Notes: generated by a model from the sequence alone, not told the origin. Positions 47,211 to 56,695 are shown, counted from the stretch's first letter. The stretch is DNA of 64,000 nucleotides from Henriciella sp. (GCA_013213785.1 JABSPZ010000006.1:310001-374000); one strand, 5' to 3'. Program-made: numbers and translations.

Positions 47211-48242
47211 TCACCCCAAGACTGTTGGAATGAGATCAAACCGCATTCCGATATAAAGAACATAAGCCGTCAGCAAAACGCCGCCTTCCCAGCGCGCGAG
47301 CTTGCGACCGGTAAAGGCAAACACGAAGAGCAAGAAGACAGATAGGAACAGCGCGCCCATATCCGTCCAAGTGACAATGCTTGCCGCTTGGCCAAATTGC
47401 ATGGCTGCGATCTCAAGCGGAACGCCGGCTGCCGCGCCAGGTTCGATCAGCGTGAATGGGAAAACAATCGCTGAAACGCCGAGAATGCCCAAAATGTTGA
47501 AAACGTTCGAGCCAAGCACATTGCCGAGCGCGACGTCTGCCTTGCCCTTACGTGCCGCCACAATCGACGTGACCAGCTCTGGAAGACTGGTGCCGATCGC
47601 CACGATCGAAATCCCGATAACGGTTTCTGAAACCCCAAACAGTCTCGCTGCATCTGATCCACCAGACACGAGGAATCGAGCGCCGACGATCACGCCGACA
47701 ATCCCGCCAATCGTCATGACGATTGAAAGCCATGTTGGGTCATCATGCTCAAATTCTTCTGCTTCTTCGCCGTGCATCTCTCCAGCGGCGCTATTCGCGC
47801 GGCGGTCTAGAATGACGGAAACGACGAGATACGCAATGAGCAGCGCGGTGAAGGCAACCCCGGTTGTTCGGGTAAAACCATCGATCCACACAATCACTGC
47901 AAAGAGGACGGTGACGCCCACCATGAAAGCACCGTCCCGGGCCAATGCTGCCGGGTTGGTGGTGATCGCCCGAACGAATGCCGCAGCGCCGATAACAAGC
48001 AAAATGTTAGCGACGTTTGAGCCGATAACATTCCCAATTGAGAGGCCCGTTGCCCCTTCGCTTAAGGCCTGAAGACTCGTGACCATCTCTGGCAGACTGG
48101 TTCCGAACCCGACCAAAGTCAGACCAATCACCAATTCCGACATGCCAACTTTTCGAGCGATACCGACAGATCCACGGACCAGCGCTTCACCTCCGATGAA
48201 CAGGAGAAAGAAACCGCCAAGGATCAAGAGGGTCATCATCAT
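47211..48242 (-). CDS. Calcium/sodium antiporter (CaCA family, YrbG-like)
   Basis: 343 residues with two inverted halves of about five membrane helices each. Both ion-binding alpha-repeats are clear: [12 protein letters not shown] with [11 protein letters not shown], and [12 protein letters not shown] with [11 protein letters not shown], with an acidic cytosolic loop ([12 protein letters not shown]) between. Expected to exchange Ca2+ for Na+ (or K+) across the inner membrane. ATG 48242 has GGAG eleven bases upstream. queF follows directly. Confidence 0.92.
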   Translation of the reverse strand: MMMTLLILGGFFLLFIGGEALVRGSVGIARKVGMSELVIGLTLVGFGTSLPEMVTSLQALSEGATGLSIGNVIGSNVANILLVIGAAAFVRAITTNPAALARDGAFMVGVTVLFAVIVWIDGFTRTTGVAFTALLIAYLVVSVILDRRANSAAGEMHGEEAEEFEHDDPTWLSIVMTIGGIVGVIVGARFLVSGGSDAARLFGVSETVIGISIVAIGTSLPELVTSIVAARKGKADVALGNVLGSNVFNILGILGVSAIVFPFTLIEPGAAAGVPLEIAAMQFGQAASIVTWTDMGALFLSVFLLFVFAFTGRKLARWEGGVLLTAYVLYIGMRFDLIPTVLG

Positions 48243-48347
48243 GGAACATTGCTCCGAAAATCTAGGCGCTGATATGGACGCACTTGCCAAGATGTCCAAG
48301 CGGGTAAATGATTTCTCCCGAGAGATATAGTCCTGAGGGAGGCCTGG

Positions 48348-48824
48348 ATGCAGTTGAAAACGATTCTGACAGTCATTGTATTGGCGTGCGCGCTGCCAGC
48401 ATGTGCGGTCAATGTGAACGTCAATGATACACAGCTTATCGGGAGCTCGGAAACCGATGAAGACAGAATCCTTAGTGTGTTATCGACACAGCAATCAGCC
48501 TGGAATGCCGGCGACATCGACACGTTCATGGCCGGCTATTGGCAGTCTCCGGAGCTGCGCTTTGCCTCGGGAGGGTCCGTGACCAAGGGCTGGCAAGAAA
48601 CGCGCGACCGATATCATGCCAACTATTCAGATCGCGCTTTGATGGGCGAGCTCTCTTTTTCGGATTTAGATGTCAATATGGTGAGCTCTGACGCCGCTGT
48701 GGTGCATGGGGCCTGGTCGCTCGCCCGCGCCGAGGACAATCCATCCGGACTCTTCACACTCGTATTCCGCGATTTGGACGGCGGGTGGAAAATCGTCAGC
48801 GACACAACTACGTCGGCGGACTGA
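48348..48824 (+). CDS. Lipoprotein with an NTF2-like (DUF4440) domain
   Basis: 158 residues. Lipobox ALPAC (~residue 19), then an NTF2-like cone fold (ILSVLSTQQSAWNAGDIDTFMAGYW, ELRFASGGSVTKGWQETRDRY, AAVVHGAWSL, TLVFRDLDGGWKIVSDTTT). Such domains bind or process small molecules; none can be assigned. GAGGGAGG lies upstream. The VOC gene starts 2 nt after its stop. Confidence 0.82.
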   Translation: MQLKTILTVIVLACALPACAVNVNVNDTQLIGSSETDEDRILSVLSTQQSAWNAGDIDTFMAGYWQSPELRFASGGSVTKGWQETRDRYHANYSDRALMGELSFSDLDVNMVSSDAAVVHGAWSLARAEDNPSGLFTLVFRDLDGGWKIVSDTTTSAD

Positions 48825-48826
48825 TC

Positions 48827-49567
48827 ATGGCACTGCCTCGCATCCGCCAACTCGTCTTCGCGTCTTACGATTCGGAAGACATTGAGCGCCTTCGTCATGT
48901 CTTAGATCTCGGCGCCGGTTTTGTAGATCCGGGTGTTGGCGAGTTTGGGCTCACCAATAGAGTCTTCTCATTAGGAAATCAGTTTCTGGAGGTTGTTGTT
49001 CCTGTTGAGGAGAAGACAGCCGCGGGTCGGTTTCTCGATCGAAGCCAAGGACTCGGGGGCTATATGGCGATTTTCCAGACCGATGATCTAGCGCGTGTCC
49101 GAGCTCATGCAGACGAAAATAAGATTCGCCGCGTCTGGGATATCGATCTGAAGGATATCTCAGCCAGTCATCTGCACCCAGCTGATATCGGCGCGGCCAT
49201 CGTCTCTATCGATGAAGCGCGCCCGGCAGGGTCTTGGAGATGGGGCGGACCGGACTGGGAAAAGAATTCTGCGCCGGGCACGCTGCAAGAGCTCGAAATC
49301 ACAGCCGCTGACCCGCAATCCCTCGCGCAGCGGTGGGGCGGCGTTCTGAATGTCGCGCCAGAATCAGTCGGACACGACATTTGGGAATTGCAGCTCGCGG
49401 TAGGGATCGTTCGGATCATTTCGGGTGATCGTGATCATTTGAGCAAATACACTCTTATCCATCCCGAGCCCGAAGCCTGTTTGGAGCGCGCGCGGGTGGC
49501 AGGATTACCCGTCCAAGACGCAAGCTTTCAATTCGCCGGCGTGCAGATCGCACTTATGACAGATTGA
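48827..49567 (+). CDS. VOC-like protein (two-module, glyoxalase-related)
   Basis: 246 residues from ATG 48827. Two VOC half-modules are visible: IRQLVFASYDSEDIERLRHVLDLG with FLEVVVPVEEKTAAGRFL, and GTLQELEITAADPQSLAQRWGGVL with IRIISG-like strands. It resembles glyoxalase-like proteins (Glyoxalase_3 type). It follows the NTF2-like lipoprotein by 2 nt, so the two probably form an operon. Substrate unknown. Confidence 0.75.
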   Translation: MALPRIRQLVFASYDSEDIERLRHVLDLGAGFVDPGVGEFGLTNRVFSLGNQFLEVVVPVEEKTAAGRFLDRSQGLGGYMAIFQTDDLARVRAHADENKIRRVWDIDLKDISASHLHPADIGAAIVSIDEARPAGSWRWGGPDWEKNSAPGTLQELEITAADPQSLAQRWGGVLNVAPESVGHDIWELQLAVGIVRIISGDRDHLSKYTLIHPEPEACLERARVAGLPVQDASFQFAGVQIALMTD

Positions 49568-49640
49568 TCGGTTCGTGTTGGGCGCTACAAGGCGAGGTTA
49601 GGGATTCGCCAGAGCAAATGGCGCGATAAGGGTTTTTGCA

Positions 49641-50525
49641 ATGAAACAGGGCACGCTCGATCTCGAGACCAGCAATTCGCGCATTGAGAGCTTCATTGAA
49701 GGCAAGTTGTTTCGGAATTTCATCACGACTTTGATCATCGTGAATGCGATTATCTTAGGAGTGCTGACCTATGAGCGCTCAATGCCTGAAGGGCTCGTAT
49801 CTTCACTAAGCTGGTTCGATCAGGCCGTAACTTTCGTCTTTTGTATCGAAATTGCACTGAAAATCTCCGTCTACCGGTTCAGCTTTTTCAAATCAGGATG
49901 GAACTGGTTTGACTTCCTCGTTGTCGCTATTTCGCTGATCCCAGGTGGCGCAGCGTTCTCAGTCCTCCGTGCCATGCGGGTGCTGCGCATTTTGCGGCTG
50001 CTGCACATCGTTCCGATGATGCGCAGGATCACGGAAGCTCTTCTGAACGCCCTCCCAGGAATGGGGGCGATCCTCGCAGTGCTGGCGCTCCTCACTTATG
50101 TTGGCGCGGTCATGGCGACCAATCTGTTTGGCGACACGACCAATGAAGAAGTGCTGCAGCTGTTTGGCGACCTGCCCAGCTCTGCCTATTCATTATTCCA
50201 AGTTATGACGATGGATGGCTGGCGCTTTGAAGTGGTGCAAAAAGTCGTCGATGACGGAAATCCATACGCGCCATTTTTCTTCCTGATCTTCATTTTCATC
50301 GCAAGCTTCGCGGTCTTGAACTTGTTTATCGCCTTGATCGTAGATGCACTCGCGGCCGAGCAGCGCGCCGCCACCGAAGAGCATCTCGATGAAATCGAAG
50401 AAGACATGGATGAGGAATTCGATTCCGCCGACAAAGAGCGCGATGAGATTATTGCGCTCTTGCAAGAGCTGAAAGCTGAGATCGCGGACCTCAAAGCCGA
50501 AAAAGCGAAATCCGCCTCCAAATAA
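49641..50525 (+). CDS. One-repeat voltage-gated cation channel (BacNav/BacCav-like)
   Basis: 294 residues. S1-S4 voltage sensor: S1 ~27-43, S2 with E70, S3 with D91, and S4 with Arg at 110, 113, 116 and 119. The pore (S5 ~139-163, pore helix, S6 ~210-238) has the filter T190-M-D192-G193-W194. Known sodium-selective homologues have TLESW. Gly after the acidic residue and Met in second place resemble eukaryotic Cav repeat I (TMEGW). A long acidic neck and C-terminal coiled coil (~240-288) should hold the tetramer. Ion selectivity cannot be decided by eye. Confidence 0.9.
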   Translation: MKQGTLDLETSNSRIESFIEGKLFRNFITTLIIVNAIILGVLTYERSMPEGLVSSLSWFDQAVTFVFCIEIALKISVYRFSFFKSGWNWFDFLVVAISLIPGGAAFSVLRAMRVLRILRLLHIVPMMRRITEALLNALPGMGAILAVLALLTYVGAVMATNLFGDTTNEEVLQLFGDLPSSAYSLFQVMTMDGWRFEVVQKVVDDGNPYAPFFFLIFIFIASFAVLNLFIALIVDALAAEQRAATEEHLDEIEEDMDEEFDSADKERDEIIALLQELKAEIADLKAEKAKSASK

Positions 50526-50529
50526 AGAT

Positions 50530-50556
50530 GTCCCGCCAGTGCAAGTCTGGCGGGAC
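50530..50556 (+). terminator. Perfect hairpin after the channel gene (no T tract)
   Basis: GTCCCGCCAG pairs perfectly with CTGGCGGGAC (10 bp, 7-nt loop) starting 4 bp after the channel stop. No T run follows on either strand, so it may be a Rho-dependent stop point or a 3'-end stabiliser. Confidence 0.5.
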
Positions 50557-50616
50557 GATGGGAAGCGTAGGATGGGGGGACGCAAGCGCTTCCCACTTAT
50601 TTTACCGGATCGTGGC

Positions 50617-51186
50617 TTAGCCGGCTGGTAGCAGAACTGTATCGATCACGTGGATGATGCCGTTAGACGCGGCGACATCTGCAGCGACGACCGTTGCTGT
50701 TGAACCCGGTGCGGTGAGCACAACACCATCTGTGCCATCAACATTCAAATCACCGTTTAGTGTGGTCGCAGTGATCGTTTGACCTGCGAGGTCTCCAGAC
50801 TTCACTTTTGAGCCTGCAATCACGTGCAGTTTCAGAACGCCTGCAAGGGCGTCTTTGTTTTCTGGCATTAGCAAAGTTTCGACTGTGCCAGCTGGAAGTG
50901 CAGCAAACGCTTCGTCTGTAGGAGCAAATACAGTCAAAGGTCCGTCACCTTTCAGCGCGCCAACCAGACCAGCGGCTTCAGCGGCTGCAAGCAAAGTTGA
51001 GAAAGAGCCCGCAGCAGCGGCAGTATCAACAATGTCAGCTTTGGCTTTGGTGTAACCTTCGCCTGCAATGGCGGTTGTGTAGCTCGCATCGACGCGGTGT
51101 GTCGCGTCTTTTTTAGAGGAGCAAGTATCGGCAAATGCTGGAGCAGCAAGTAGACCGGCTGAGATTACGAGAGTTGCGAATTTCAC
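50617..51186 (-). CDS. Fasciclin (FAS1) domain secreted protein
   Basis: 189 residues. A GTG start has GGAG seven bases upstream. Signal peptide ([14 protein letters not shown]), then one FAS1 domain: [37 protein letters not shown], the H-motif LKLHVIAG and [13 protein letters not shown]. Adhesion-type secreted protein. A short Cys/Lys stretch ([11 protein letters not shown]) precedes the domain. Confidence 0.92.
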   Translation of the reverse strand: MKFATLVISAGLLAAPAFADTCSSKKDATHRVDASYTTAIAGEGYTKAKADIVDTAAAAGSFSTLLAAAEAAGLVGALKGDGPLTVFAPTDEAFAALPAGTVETLLMPENKDALAGVLKLHVIAGSKVKSGDLAGQTITATTLNGDLNVDGTDGVVLTAPGSTATVVAADVAASNGIIHVIDTVLLPAG

Positions 51187-51364
51187 GGGTTTTCTCCGTC
51201 ACAAATTACGACCCGAACCATATCGGTGTCATATTAGGTACGATATCGTATATAAAATAGATTTTCGGATGACTCGATTTTAATGAATCAAAATCCGACC
51301 CCTTAAGGGGCGTGTCAGTTTCGCTCACTCACACTTTTAAGGAATACGCGCTATAGGTGTGCTC

Positions 51365-52066
51365 ATGAATATGTGGCAGCGCCTGATTGAGAGCGGAAAA
51401 CGCTTGTTCGATGTCGACGTCGAGGATGAACCTCTTCCGGCCGACCTCGAATGCGCGCCAGATCCGAATGATGTCGGTTTTACCGCTGCGGTTGTCGGCC
51501 TCGGTGCAAAAATGGCGAAAGCTGATGGCCGTGTCACAGATGACGAGATCATGGTCTTCTCGCGGGTTTTCCAGACTGCCCCGAAAGATGCGGCCGCCGT
51601 GCGGCGCGTGTTCAACCTCGCCCAGCAGACGGTCAGAGGCTACGAATCCTATGCTCGCAAGATTGGACGGAAGTACGCCGCGCGCCCCTGTTTGTTAGAA
51701 GGGGTTCTTGATGGACTGTTTATGATTGCCACCGCTGATGGTGTCGTCACAGAAGATGAGATGACTTATCTGCAGACCGTCGCAACGGCTTTTGGATTTA
51801 GCGAAGCCACGTTCAGACGGATCAAAGCAGGCCATATGGGGCCTGACCGCGATGATCCTTACCATGTCTTGGGCGTCGCACATGATGCCGAGTTTGATGA
51901 AATTCGGCGCGTTTATCGCCGGCTCATGGCGGACAACCATCCCGATCGTGTCATCCAGAACGGCGCCCCCCGCGAATTTGAAACCGCCGCGCACGAGAAA
52001 GCTGCAACCATTACGAGCGCCTATGCTCGGATTCGAGCAGAACGCGGCCTGATCGCCGCAAATTGA
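51365..52066 (+). CDS. TerB-DnaJ (DjlA-like) co-chaperone
   Basis: 233 residues. The N-terminal TerB-like helical domain (GFTAAVVGLGAKMAKADGRVTDDEI, LFMIATADGVVTEDEMTYL) and a C-terminal J-domain (DPYHVLGV, RRVYRRLMADNHPDRV with the HPD motif) have the DjlA layout without its N-terminal membrane helix. It probably stimulates DnaK ATPase. ATG 51365 is used; GTG 51359 and ATG 51371 are alternatives. Confidence 0.88.
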   Translation: MNMWQRLIESGKRLFDVDVEDEPLPADLECAPDPNDVGFTAAVVGLGAKMAKADGRVTDDEIMVFSRVFQTAPKDAAAVRRVFNLAQQTVRGYESYARKIGRKYAARPCLLEGVLDGLFMIATADGVVTEDEMTYLQTVATAFGFSEATFRRIKAGHMGPDRDDPYHVLGVAHDAEFDEIRRVYRRLMADNHPDRVIQNGAPREFETAAHEKAATITSAYARIRAERGLIAAN

Positions 52067-52136
52067 TCGATGGTCATCATCTAGACATTGACGGCACCCC
52101 TCTTGCACGCCATCTAAAGGGGGTAAGAGGCAAAAC

Positions 52137-52430
52137 ATGACCGCAACGCATTCCGCTCCGTTTGGATTCCCACACAATCTGTTCGCGCTTTTGCGCCGAA
52201 TGGGGAACCTTTTCATGAAAGGTGTGCTCGGTTTTGCGATCATTATGATGGCGGGCATTCTGGCCGTTGCAACAGCCGCCGCGGGCATCGCGCTCGCTGC
52301 ATACGCTCTCATTCTACGCCTGTCTGGATCCAGCTCAGAGCGGGGCCAAACCCGCTATGAAGAAACCGCCGAGAACGGCACCATTACACTGGAAGCCAAA
52401 AAGACACCGCGCGGCTGGACCGTAGAGTAA
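52137..52430 (+). CDS. Small membrane protein
   Basis: 97 residues. One long hydrophobic stretch (VLGFAIIMMAGILAVATAAAGIALAAYALIL, ~residues 30-60) may form one or two helices. It is followed by a polar C-tail (TRYEETAENGTITLEAKK). A 17-bp palindrome (AATCCGCT-A-AGCGGATT) covers its stop codon and ends inside the convergent mscS stop. Family not recognised. Confidence 0.6.
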   Translation: MTATHSAPFGFPHNLFALLRRMGNLFMKGVLGFAIIMMAGILAVATAAAGIALAAYALILRLSGSSSERGQTRYEETAENGTITLEAKKTPRGWTVE

Positions 52431-52434
52431 TCCG

Positions 52435-53628
52435 CTAAGCGGATTTCTCAGCCATTCCCTCAATAAACAGAGTCTGCGTCGGATAGGCGAACTCTAAGCC
52501 ATGTTCCTGCAGTCCGCGGAAGAGCGCGAGCAATACTCGCGACCGCGCAGCCATAGAACGATTAAAGTCAGGCTGCAGCGAATAGAAGACCAGCTCATAG
52601 TCGAGCGAACTCGGTCCGAACGCGGCCATGCCGCAATAGTCAAAATCAACAGCCGGAACGTCTTTGACGATCTCCGCGACAATTTCGGGGACCCTGTCAG
52701 CGAGCTCAGGATTGGTTTGATAGATCACACCAAACACCGTCTCGATCCGGCGCCGCGACATGCGCTGCATATTATGGATCTCATAGTCTAAGAGATTGGT
52801 GTTTGAGATGATCATTTGCTCGCCGGACTTGGAGCGAATGCGCGTCGTCTTCAGCCCGATATCCTCAATGATCCCCCAGCTATCGCCGTAGCGAACCGTG
52901 TCACCAACCTGAAACGGCTTATCGATAACGATCGATAGAGATGAGAAAAGGTCCCGGAAGATCCCTTGGGCCGCAATACCGATGGCGATACCACCAATAC
53001 CAAGACCCGCGAGCAGCGCGGTTACGTCGGCGCCGACATTGTCGAGGATAAGCAGGAGTGCAACCGACCAAACCGCAACTGAAATGAACCACTTGATGAT
53101 GTTGAACGCAGACGCCAGCGCGCGCGCATCTCCGCTTGATCGCGCAACGTTCCGGCGGATGAAGGACACCGCGAACTCTTGAACCCATTCCGCGATTTGC
53201 AGAATTGCTGCGAGCACGAAGAAAATTTTCACGATCACCGAGACCGCTTGCGGCAGGCCAAGCATCGCATCGGTCAGCGCAAACGCGATCATGATCATGA
53301 AATAGGTATGGAAGCTTTTTACGACCCGCTGCAGCAGCGCCGTAAATGAAAACTCATCGCCTTGAGGCAGCCGCACAATCCCTTTCAGGATGGCCCAGCG
53401 GGCACAGAGCTGCGCTAGGGTTATGGTGACCACGAGGCCGAGGGCAATCAGGGCCTCAAGCTCTCCAGAGCCGATCCAGTCGACAAACTCGGTCGCAGCT
53501 TCGGTGGCTTGCGCCGTGGTTTCGGTGATCGCTTCAATCGGATCCGGGGCGGAAGATGGGGTCTCTTGAGGCGCGGTTTCTTGCGCGCGCTGCAAAACCG
53601 GTCCGTTTATCCAATGCCAGATGCTCAT
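52435..53628 (-). CDS. Mechanosensitive ion channel, MscS family
   Basis: 397 residues. Four membrane helices (~58-80, 103-125, 128-150, 175-200) then TM3/pore and beta domain with LAGLGIGGIAIGIAAQGIFRDLFSSLSIVIDKPFQVGDTV and the following RTKSG-type IISNTNLL. It opens on membrane tension to release osmolytes. An extended N-terminal Thr/Glu-rich segment precedes TM1. It is coupled by an ATGA overlap with the NUDIX gene. Confidence 0.93.
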   Translation of the reverse strand: MSIWHWINGPVLQRAQETAPQETPSSAPDPIEAITETTAQATEAATEFVDWIGSGELEALIALGLVVTITLAQLCARWAILKGIVRLPQGDEFSFTALLQRVVKSFHTYFMIMIAFALTDAMLGLPQAVSVIVKIFFVLAAILQIAEWVQEFAVSFIRRNVARSSGDARALASAFNIIKWFISVAVWSVALLLILDNVGADVTALLAGLGIGGIAIGIAAQGIFRDLFSSLSIVIDKPFQVGDTVRYGDSWGIIEDIGLKTTRIRSKSGEQMIISNTNLLDYEIHNMQRMSRRRIETVFGVIYQTNPELADRVPEIVAEIVKDVPAVDFDYCGMAAFGPSSLDYELVFYSLQPDFNRSMAARSRVLLALFRGLQEHGLEFAYPTQTLFIEGMAEKSA

Positions 53629-54089
53629 TCTGCGCCCTCTCGCTTTAGTCCAAGACGACCAGCCGCGGCGTCGATGACGCGCAGCGTCTCATCCCACAAG
53701 TCTAACGAGGCTAGGTCGGAAAGATGAAAAAACCGTGCGTCAGCGGCGTCGTCGCCCGCGGCCGGTTCGCCGCTTTGCCACTGCGCAACGAAATCAATCA
53801 ACACGTAATGCCGCGTAATCAGGTCCCCGCTGCGGTTTTCAAACACCGCATCGACCACGTCGACGAGGTCCACCAAGACGGCGTCGACCCCGGTCTCTTC
53901 TTTGAGCTCGCGCAACGCTGCGGCGCGTACGGGTTCGCCCGGTTCAACCCGGCCGCCCGGCATGGACCATTCGCCTTGCTTTGGTGGTGTGCCACGGCGG
54001 ATGAGCAGAACCTCTTCATCCCGAAAACACACCACACCCACAGCCGGGACGGGTCGTAGATCTTTCACGGGTTTCGCTGTCGCACGCAT
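53625..54089 (-). CDS. NUDIX hydrolase
   Basis: 154 residues. The Nudix box (GGRVEPGEPVRAAALRELKEETGV, ~residues 45-68) is complete. The C-terminal part lacks the marks of a known subfamily; MutT/ADP-ribose-type activity is possible. ATGA overlap with mscS suggests co-transcription. Substrate unknown. Confidence 0.9.
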   Translation of the reverse strand: MRATAKPVKDLRPVPAVGVVCFRDEEVLLIRRGTPPKQGEWSMPGGRVEPGEPVRAAALRELKEETGVDAVLVDLVDVVDAVFENRSGDLITRHYVLIDFVAQWQSGEPAAGDDAADARFFHLSDLASLDLWDETLRVIDAAAGRLGLKREGAE

Positions 54090-54171
54090 GGCAGGCAGAT
54101 TGCACAGAATGTCTTGAAGACCTCGTAAACAGTTTGTGCCAAAGGGGGTCGCTCATCTACGAAAGCGCGTC

Positions 54172-55197
54172 ATGGCGAAGCGAAAAGACAGATCGATCAG
54201 TCTTGCCTTGCAAGGCGGCGGCGCGCACGGGGCCTTTACCTGGGGCGTCCTCGATCGGTTGATCGAAGAGACCGGTCTGACCATCAAAGCCATTACCGCA
54301 ACCTCAGCCGGCGCCACCAACGCTGTGGCCTTTGCCGCTGGATTAGCGCAAGGCGGTCCCGATGGCGCCAAGGAGGCACTGGAGCGTTATTGGCGGACGG
54401 TCTCGCAGAAAGGTGCACCGTTTTCAGCGTTTTCCTGGGCCAACTCACCTTTCACCGCCCTGCCCTTCGGACCTTTCCAAGCCGCGATGGCGTTTACCAG
54501 CATAGCCAGCCCCTATGAATTCAACCCGTTCGATATCAATCCCCTCCGGGATGCGTTGGATGAAGCGGTCGACTTTGAAGCGGTTCACGCCGCGCCCGTG
54601 GACCTGTTCCTCTCCGCGACCAATGTCGAAACCGGACGGGTCAAAGTCTTTCAGGGCGACGAAATTTCTCGAGACGCCGTTCTAGCGTCAGCCTGTCTCC
54701 CACAGACCTTTCGCGCGGTTGAGATCAATGGCCAAGCCTATTGGGATGGCGGTTATATGGGCAATCCTAGCCTATTTCCTTTGATCTATGCGAAAGCACC
54801 TCGTGACGTTTTGCTCGTGCTCTTAAACCCGATCTCGCGGCTCGGCGTGCCAAAGCGGGTTCCTGAGATTATGGATCGCCTAAACGAGATCAGCTTTAAT
54901 GCGTCACTGATTGGCGAGCTGCGCGCCATCGCCTTTGTACAGAAGCTGCTGGATGACGGCATGCTGAAAGAGACTGCGATGAAGGAATATCGCCGCCTCA
55001 CTGTACATGCTGTGCGCGGTGGGCAGGTTCTGCGCGATCTGTCTCTACAGACCAAATACGATACGAGCTGGACCTTCTTGACCGATCTACGCGACAAAGG
55101 CCGTGCGGAAGCTGAGCGCTGGCTCGGATCCTGTTCGAAATATCTGGGCACGGGCGAGTCGAGCGTCGACCTCCAGAAAGAGTTCCTGCAGGATTAA
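54172..55197 (+). CDS. Patatin-like phospholipase
   Basis: 341 residues. Oxyanion hole LQGGGAHGAF near the N-terminus, nucleophile elbow ATSAG, and the catalytic Asp motif DGGYMGN complete a Ser-Asp dyad of the patatin fold. The ATG at 54172 fits family N-termini; an in-frame GTG at 54136 is possible. It probably hydrolyses membrane phospholipids or related esters. Convergent overlap of 4 bp with rsmD. Confidence 0.9.
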   Translation: MAKRKDRSISLALQGGGAHGAFTWGVLDRLIEETGLTIKAITATSAGATNAVAFAAGLAQGGPDGAKEALERYWRTVSQKGAPFSAFSWANSPFTALPFGPFQAAMAFTSIASPYEFNPFDINPLRDALDEAVDFEAVHAAPVDLFLSATNVETGRVKVFQGDEISRDAVLASACLPQTFRAVEINGQAYWDGGYMGNPSLFPLIYAKAPRDVLLVLLNPISRLGVPKRVPEIMDRLNEISFNASLIGELRAIAFVQKLLDDGMLKETAMKEYRRLTVHAVRGGQVLRDLSLQTKYDTSWTFLTDLRDKGRAEAERWLGSCSKYLGTGESSVDLQKEFLQD

Positions 55198-55754
55198 GCG
55201 CGCGTCAGGAACCACATTTGCGCGGCGCCGATTTTTCGGTCTGCGAGGATTGTCCACCCATCCAAGTCGACCACCTCACCTTCCGCTGTCTCCGCAACAA
55301 TCAAAGCACCCTGCGCCAGCCAACCACCAGCACTCAAAGCCTTTAGGCAAGGCTCGACTAAACCTTTGCGATAAGGCGGGTCCATAAAAGCAATCTCAAA
55401 AGGTGCGCCCAAGCCTGCGGGCAAATCCCCTAGATCGGTTGCGCTACGTCTGTGGATTCGCGTCGCTCCGAACAGCTGCAATGCGTCTACATTTTCGCGG
55501 ATGGCCCCGCGCGCGGCGTGGGCTGTATCGACGAAGAGGCAAAACGCGCCGCCGCGTGAGATAGCTTCGAGTCCCAAGGCACCGGACCCGGCGAACAAAT
55601 CAATCACCCGCGCGCCGTCTAGGTCGGGCGCCCAGTCTGCATGGGCGAGAATGTTAAATAGACTTTCCCGCGCGCGATCAGACGTTGGCCGCGTCGCGTC
55701 GGTCTTTGGCGCCTTAATCGGCCGCCCTTTGAACTGTCCTGCTACGATCCGCAT
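55194..55754 (-). CDS. rsmD: 16S rRNA (guanine966-N2)-methyltransferase
   Basis: 186 residues. Motif I VIDLFAGSGALGLEAISRG and the catalytic FMDPPY are typical of RsmD, with the N-terminal RIVAGQFKGRPIKAPKT and RPTSDRARESLFNIL. It methylates G966 during 30S assembly. Divergent from tadA (38 bp between starts). Confidence 0.93.
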   Translation of the reverse strand: MRIVAGQFKGRPIKAPKTDATRPTSDRARESLFNILAHADWAPDLDGARVIDLFAGSGALGLEAISRGGAFCLFVDTAHAARGAIRENVDALQLFGATRIHRRSATDLGDLPAGLGAPFEIAFMDPPYRKGLVEPCLKALSAGGWLAQGALIVAETAEGEVVDLDGWTILADRKIGAAQMWFLTRA

Positions 55755-55792
55755 GGCTTGCCTTTATGCGCTCATAGCGCGATGGGGAAGAG

Positions 55793-56266
55793 ATGACCGC
55801 CACTTCTGACCCTATGCAACGTGCCATCACCCTGGCAAAAGACGCCGCAGCGCGCGGAGAAGTGCCCGTTGGTGCGGTCGTTTTCGATCCTGCTGCAGGC
55901 GAAATTGTTGCGGACGGTCACAATCAACCGATCGCGGATCATGACCCCACAGCGCATGCCGAAATCAAAGCACTACGGGCGGCAGCGGCGAAGATCGGCA
56001 ACTACCGCCTCAACGGATTACACCTCTATGTGACGTTAGAACCATGCGCGATGTGCGCCGGCGCGATCAGCCTCGCGCGGATTGAGAAACTCATCTTCGC
56101 TGCCGACGATCCAAAAGGCGGCGCGATCTTTCACGGCCCGAAATTCTTCGAGCAAGAGACCTGTCACTGGCGCCCAGAGGTCGAGCAAGATGAAACCTAT
56201 GCCGAGGAGGCCGGAGCACTGCTCACTGATTTCTTCCGCGCCCGCCGGAAATCCAAAAAGCGCTAG
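55793..56266 (+). CDS. tadA: tRNA-specific adenosine deaminase
   Basis: 157 residues. Zinc and catalytic motifs HAEIKAL (~residue 55) and PCAMCAGA (~83-90) are complete. It deaminates A34 of tRNA-Arg(ACG) to inosine. The C-terminus is slightly long and basic (ARRKSKKR). Overlaps the convergent SnoaL-like gene by 4 bp. Confidence 0.94.
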   Translation: MTATSDPMQRAITLAKDAAARGEVPVGAVVFDPAAGEIVADGHNQPIADHDPTAHAEIKALRAAAAKIGNYRLNGLHLYVTLEPCAMCAGAISLARIEKLIFAADDPKGGAIFHGPKFFEQETCHWRPEVEQDETYAEEAGALLTDFFRARRKSKKR

Positions 56267-56625
56267 TCGCGCTTAAGCTCCCCGAAAAAACCAACCACTT
56301 TCACAATCTTTCCGGCATCGTTGATTTCGGTCATGTCGAAGCCCGGCATGATCAGTTTTCCATTTTGATGGATGGCCCAGTGATACCGGTAATGATTGTT
56401 CTGAATATCAACCTCACTTGCGCGGGCATAATCTGAGCCGGGGATTTCGGCCTGGACTTGATCGACCATTCGTAAGAACGCTTCGCGGCCGATAATGTTG
56501 TGATTGGGGTCAACGAAGTGGACATTGTGCTCCATGCAGAGCTCCGTCAGACGGCGTTTCTCAGCGCTGTCCGTCGTGTTCCAAATCTGCATCATTTGCC
56601 CCAAGCTTTCTGGATACTCAGACAT
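56263..56625 (-). CDS. SnoaL-like (NTF2-fold) protein
   Basis: 120 residues with an NTF2-like pattern: LGQMMQIWNTTDSAEKRRLTELCMEHNVHFVDPNHNIIG, HYRYHWAIHQNGKLIMPGFDMTEINDAGKIVKVVGFFG. Possibly an isomerase or hydrolase-like binding protein. It is divergent from a TetR gene, with a palindromic operator between them, so it is probably the regulated target. Confidence 0.8.
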   Translation of the reverse strand: MSEYPESLGQMMQIWNTTDSAEKRRLTELCMEHNVHFVDPNHNIIGREAFLRMVDQVQAEIPGSDYARASEVDIQNNHYRYHWAIHQNGKLIMPGFDMTEINDAGKIVKVVGFFGELKRD

Positions 56626-56643
56626 GGTATGCTCCTTCTATAT

Positions 56644-56660
56644 AAACCGACCGTCGGTTT
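56644..56660. promoter_or_regulatory. Palindromic operator between the SnoaL-like and TetR genes
   Basis: AAACCGAC-C-GTCGGTTT is a perfect 17-bp palindrome in the 70-bp divergent region. Symmetry and half-site length fit a TetR-family dimer. It lies 19 bp from the SnoaL-like start and 35 bp from the TetR start, so it could repress both. Confidence 0.75.
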
Positions 56661-56695
56661 GTTTACATTTCTTGGCGGATCTGTAAAGAGGGAGC

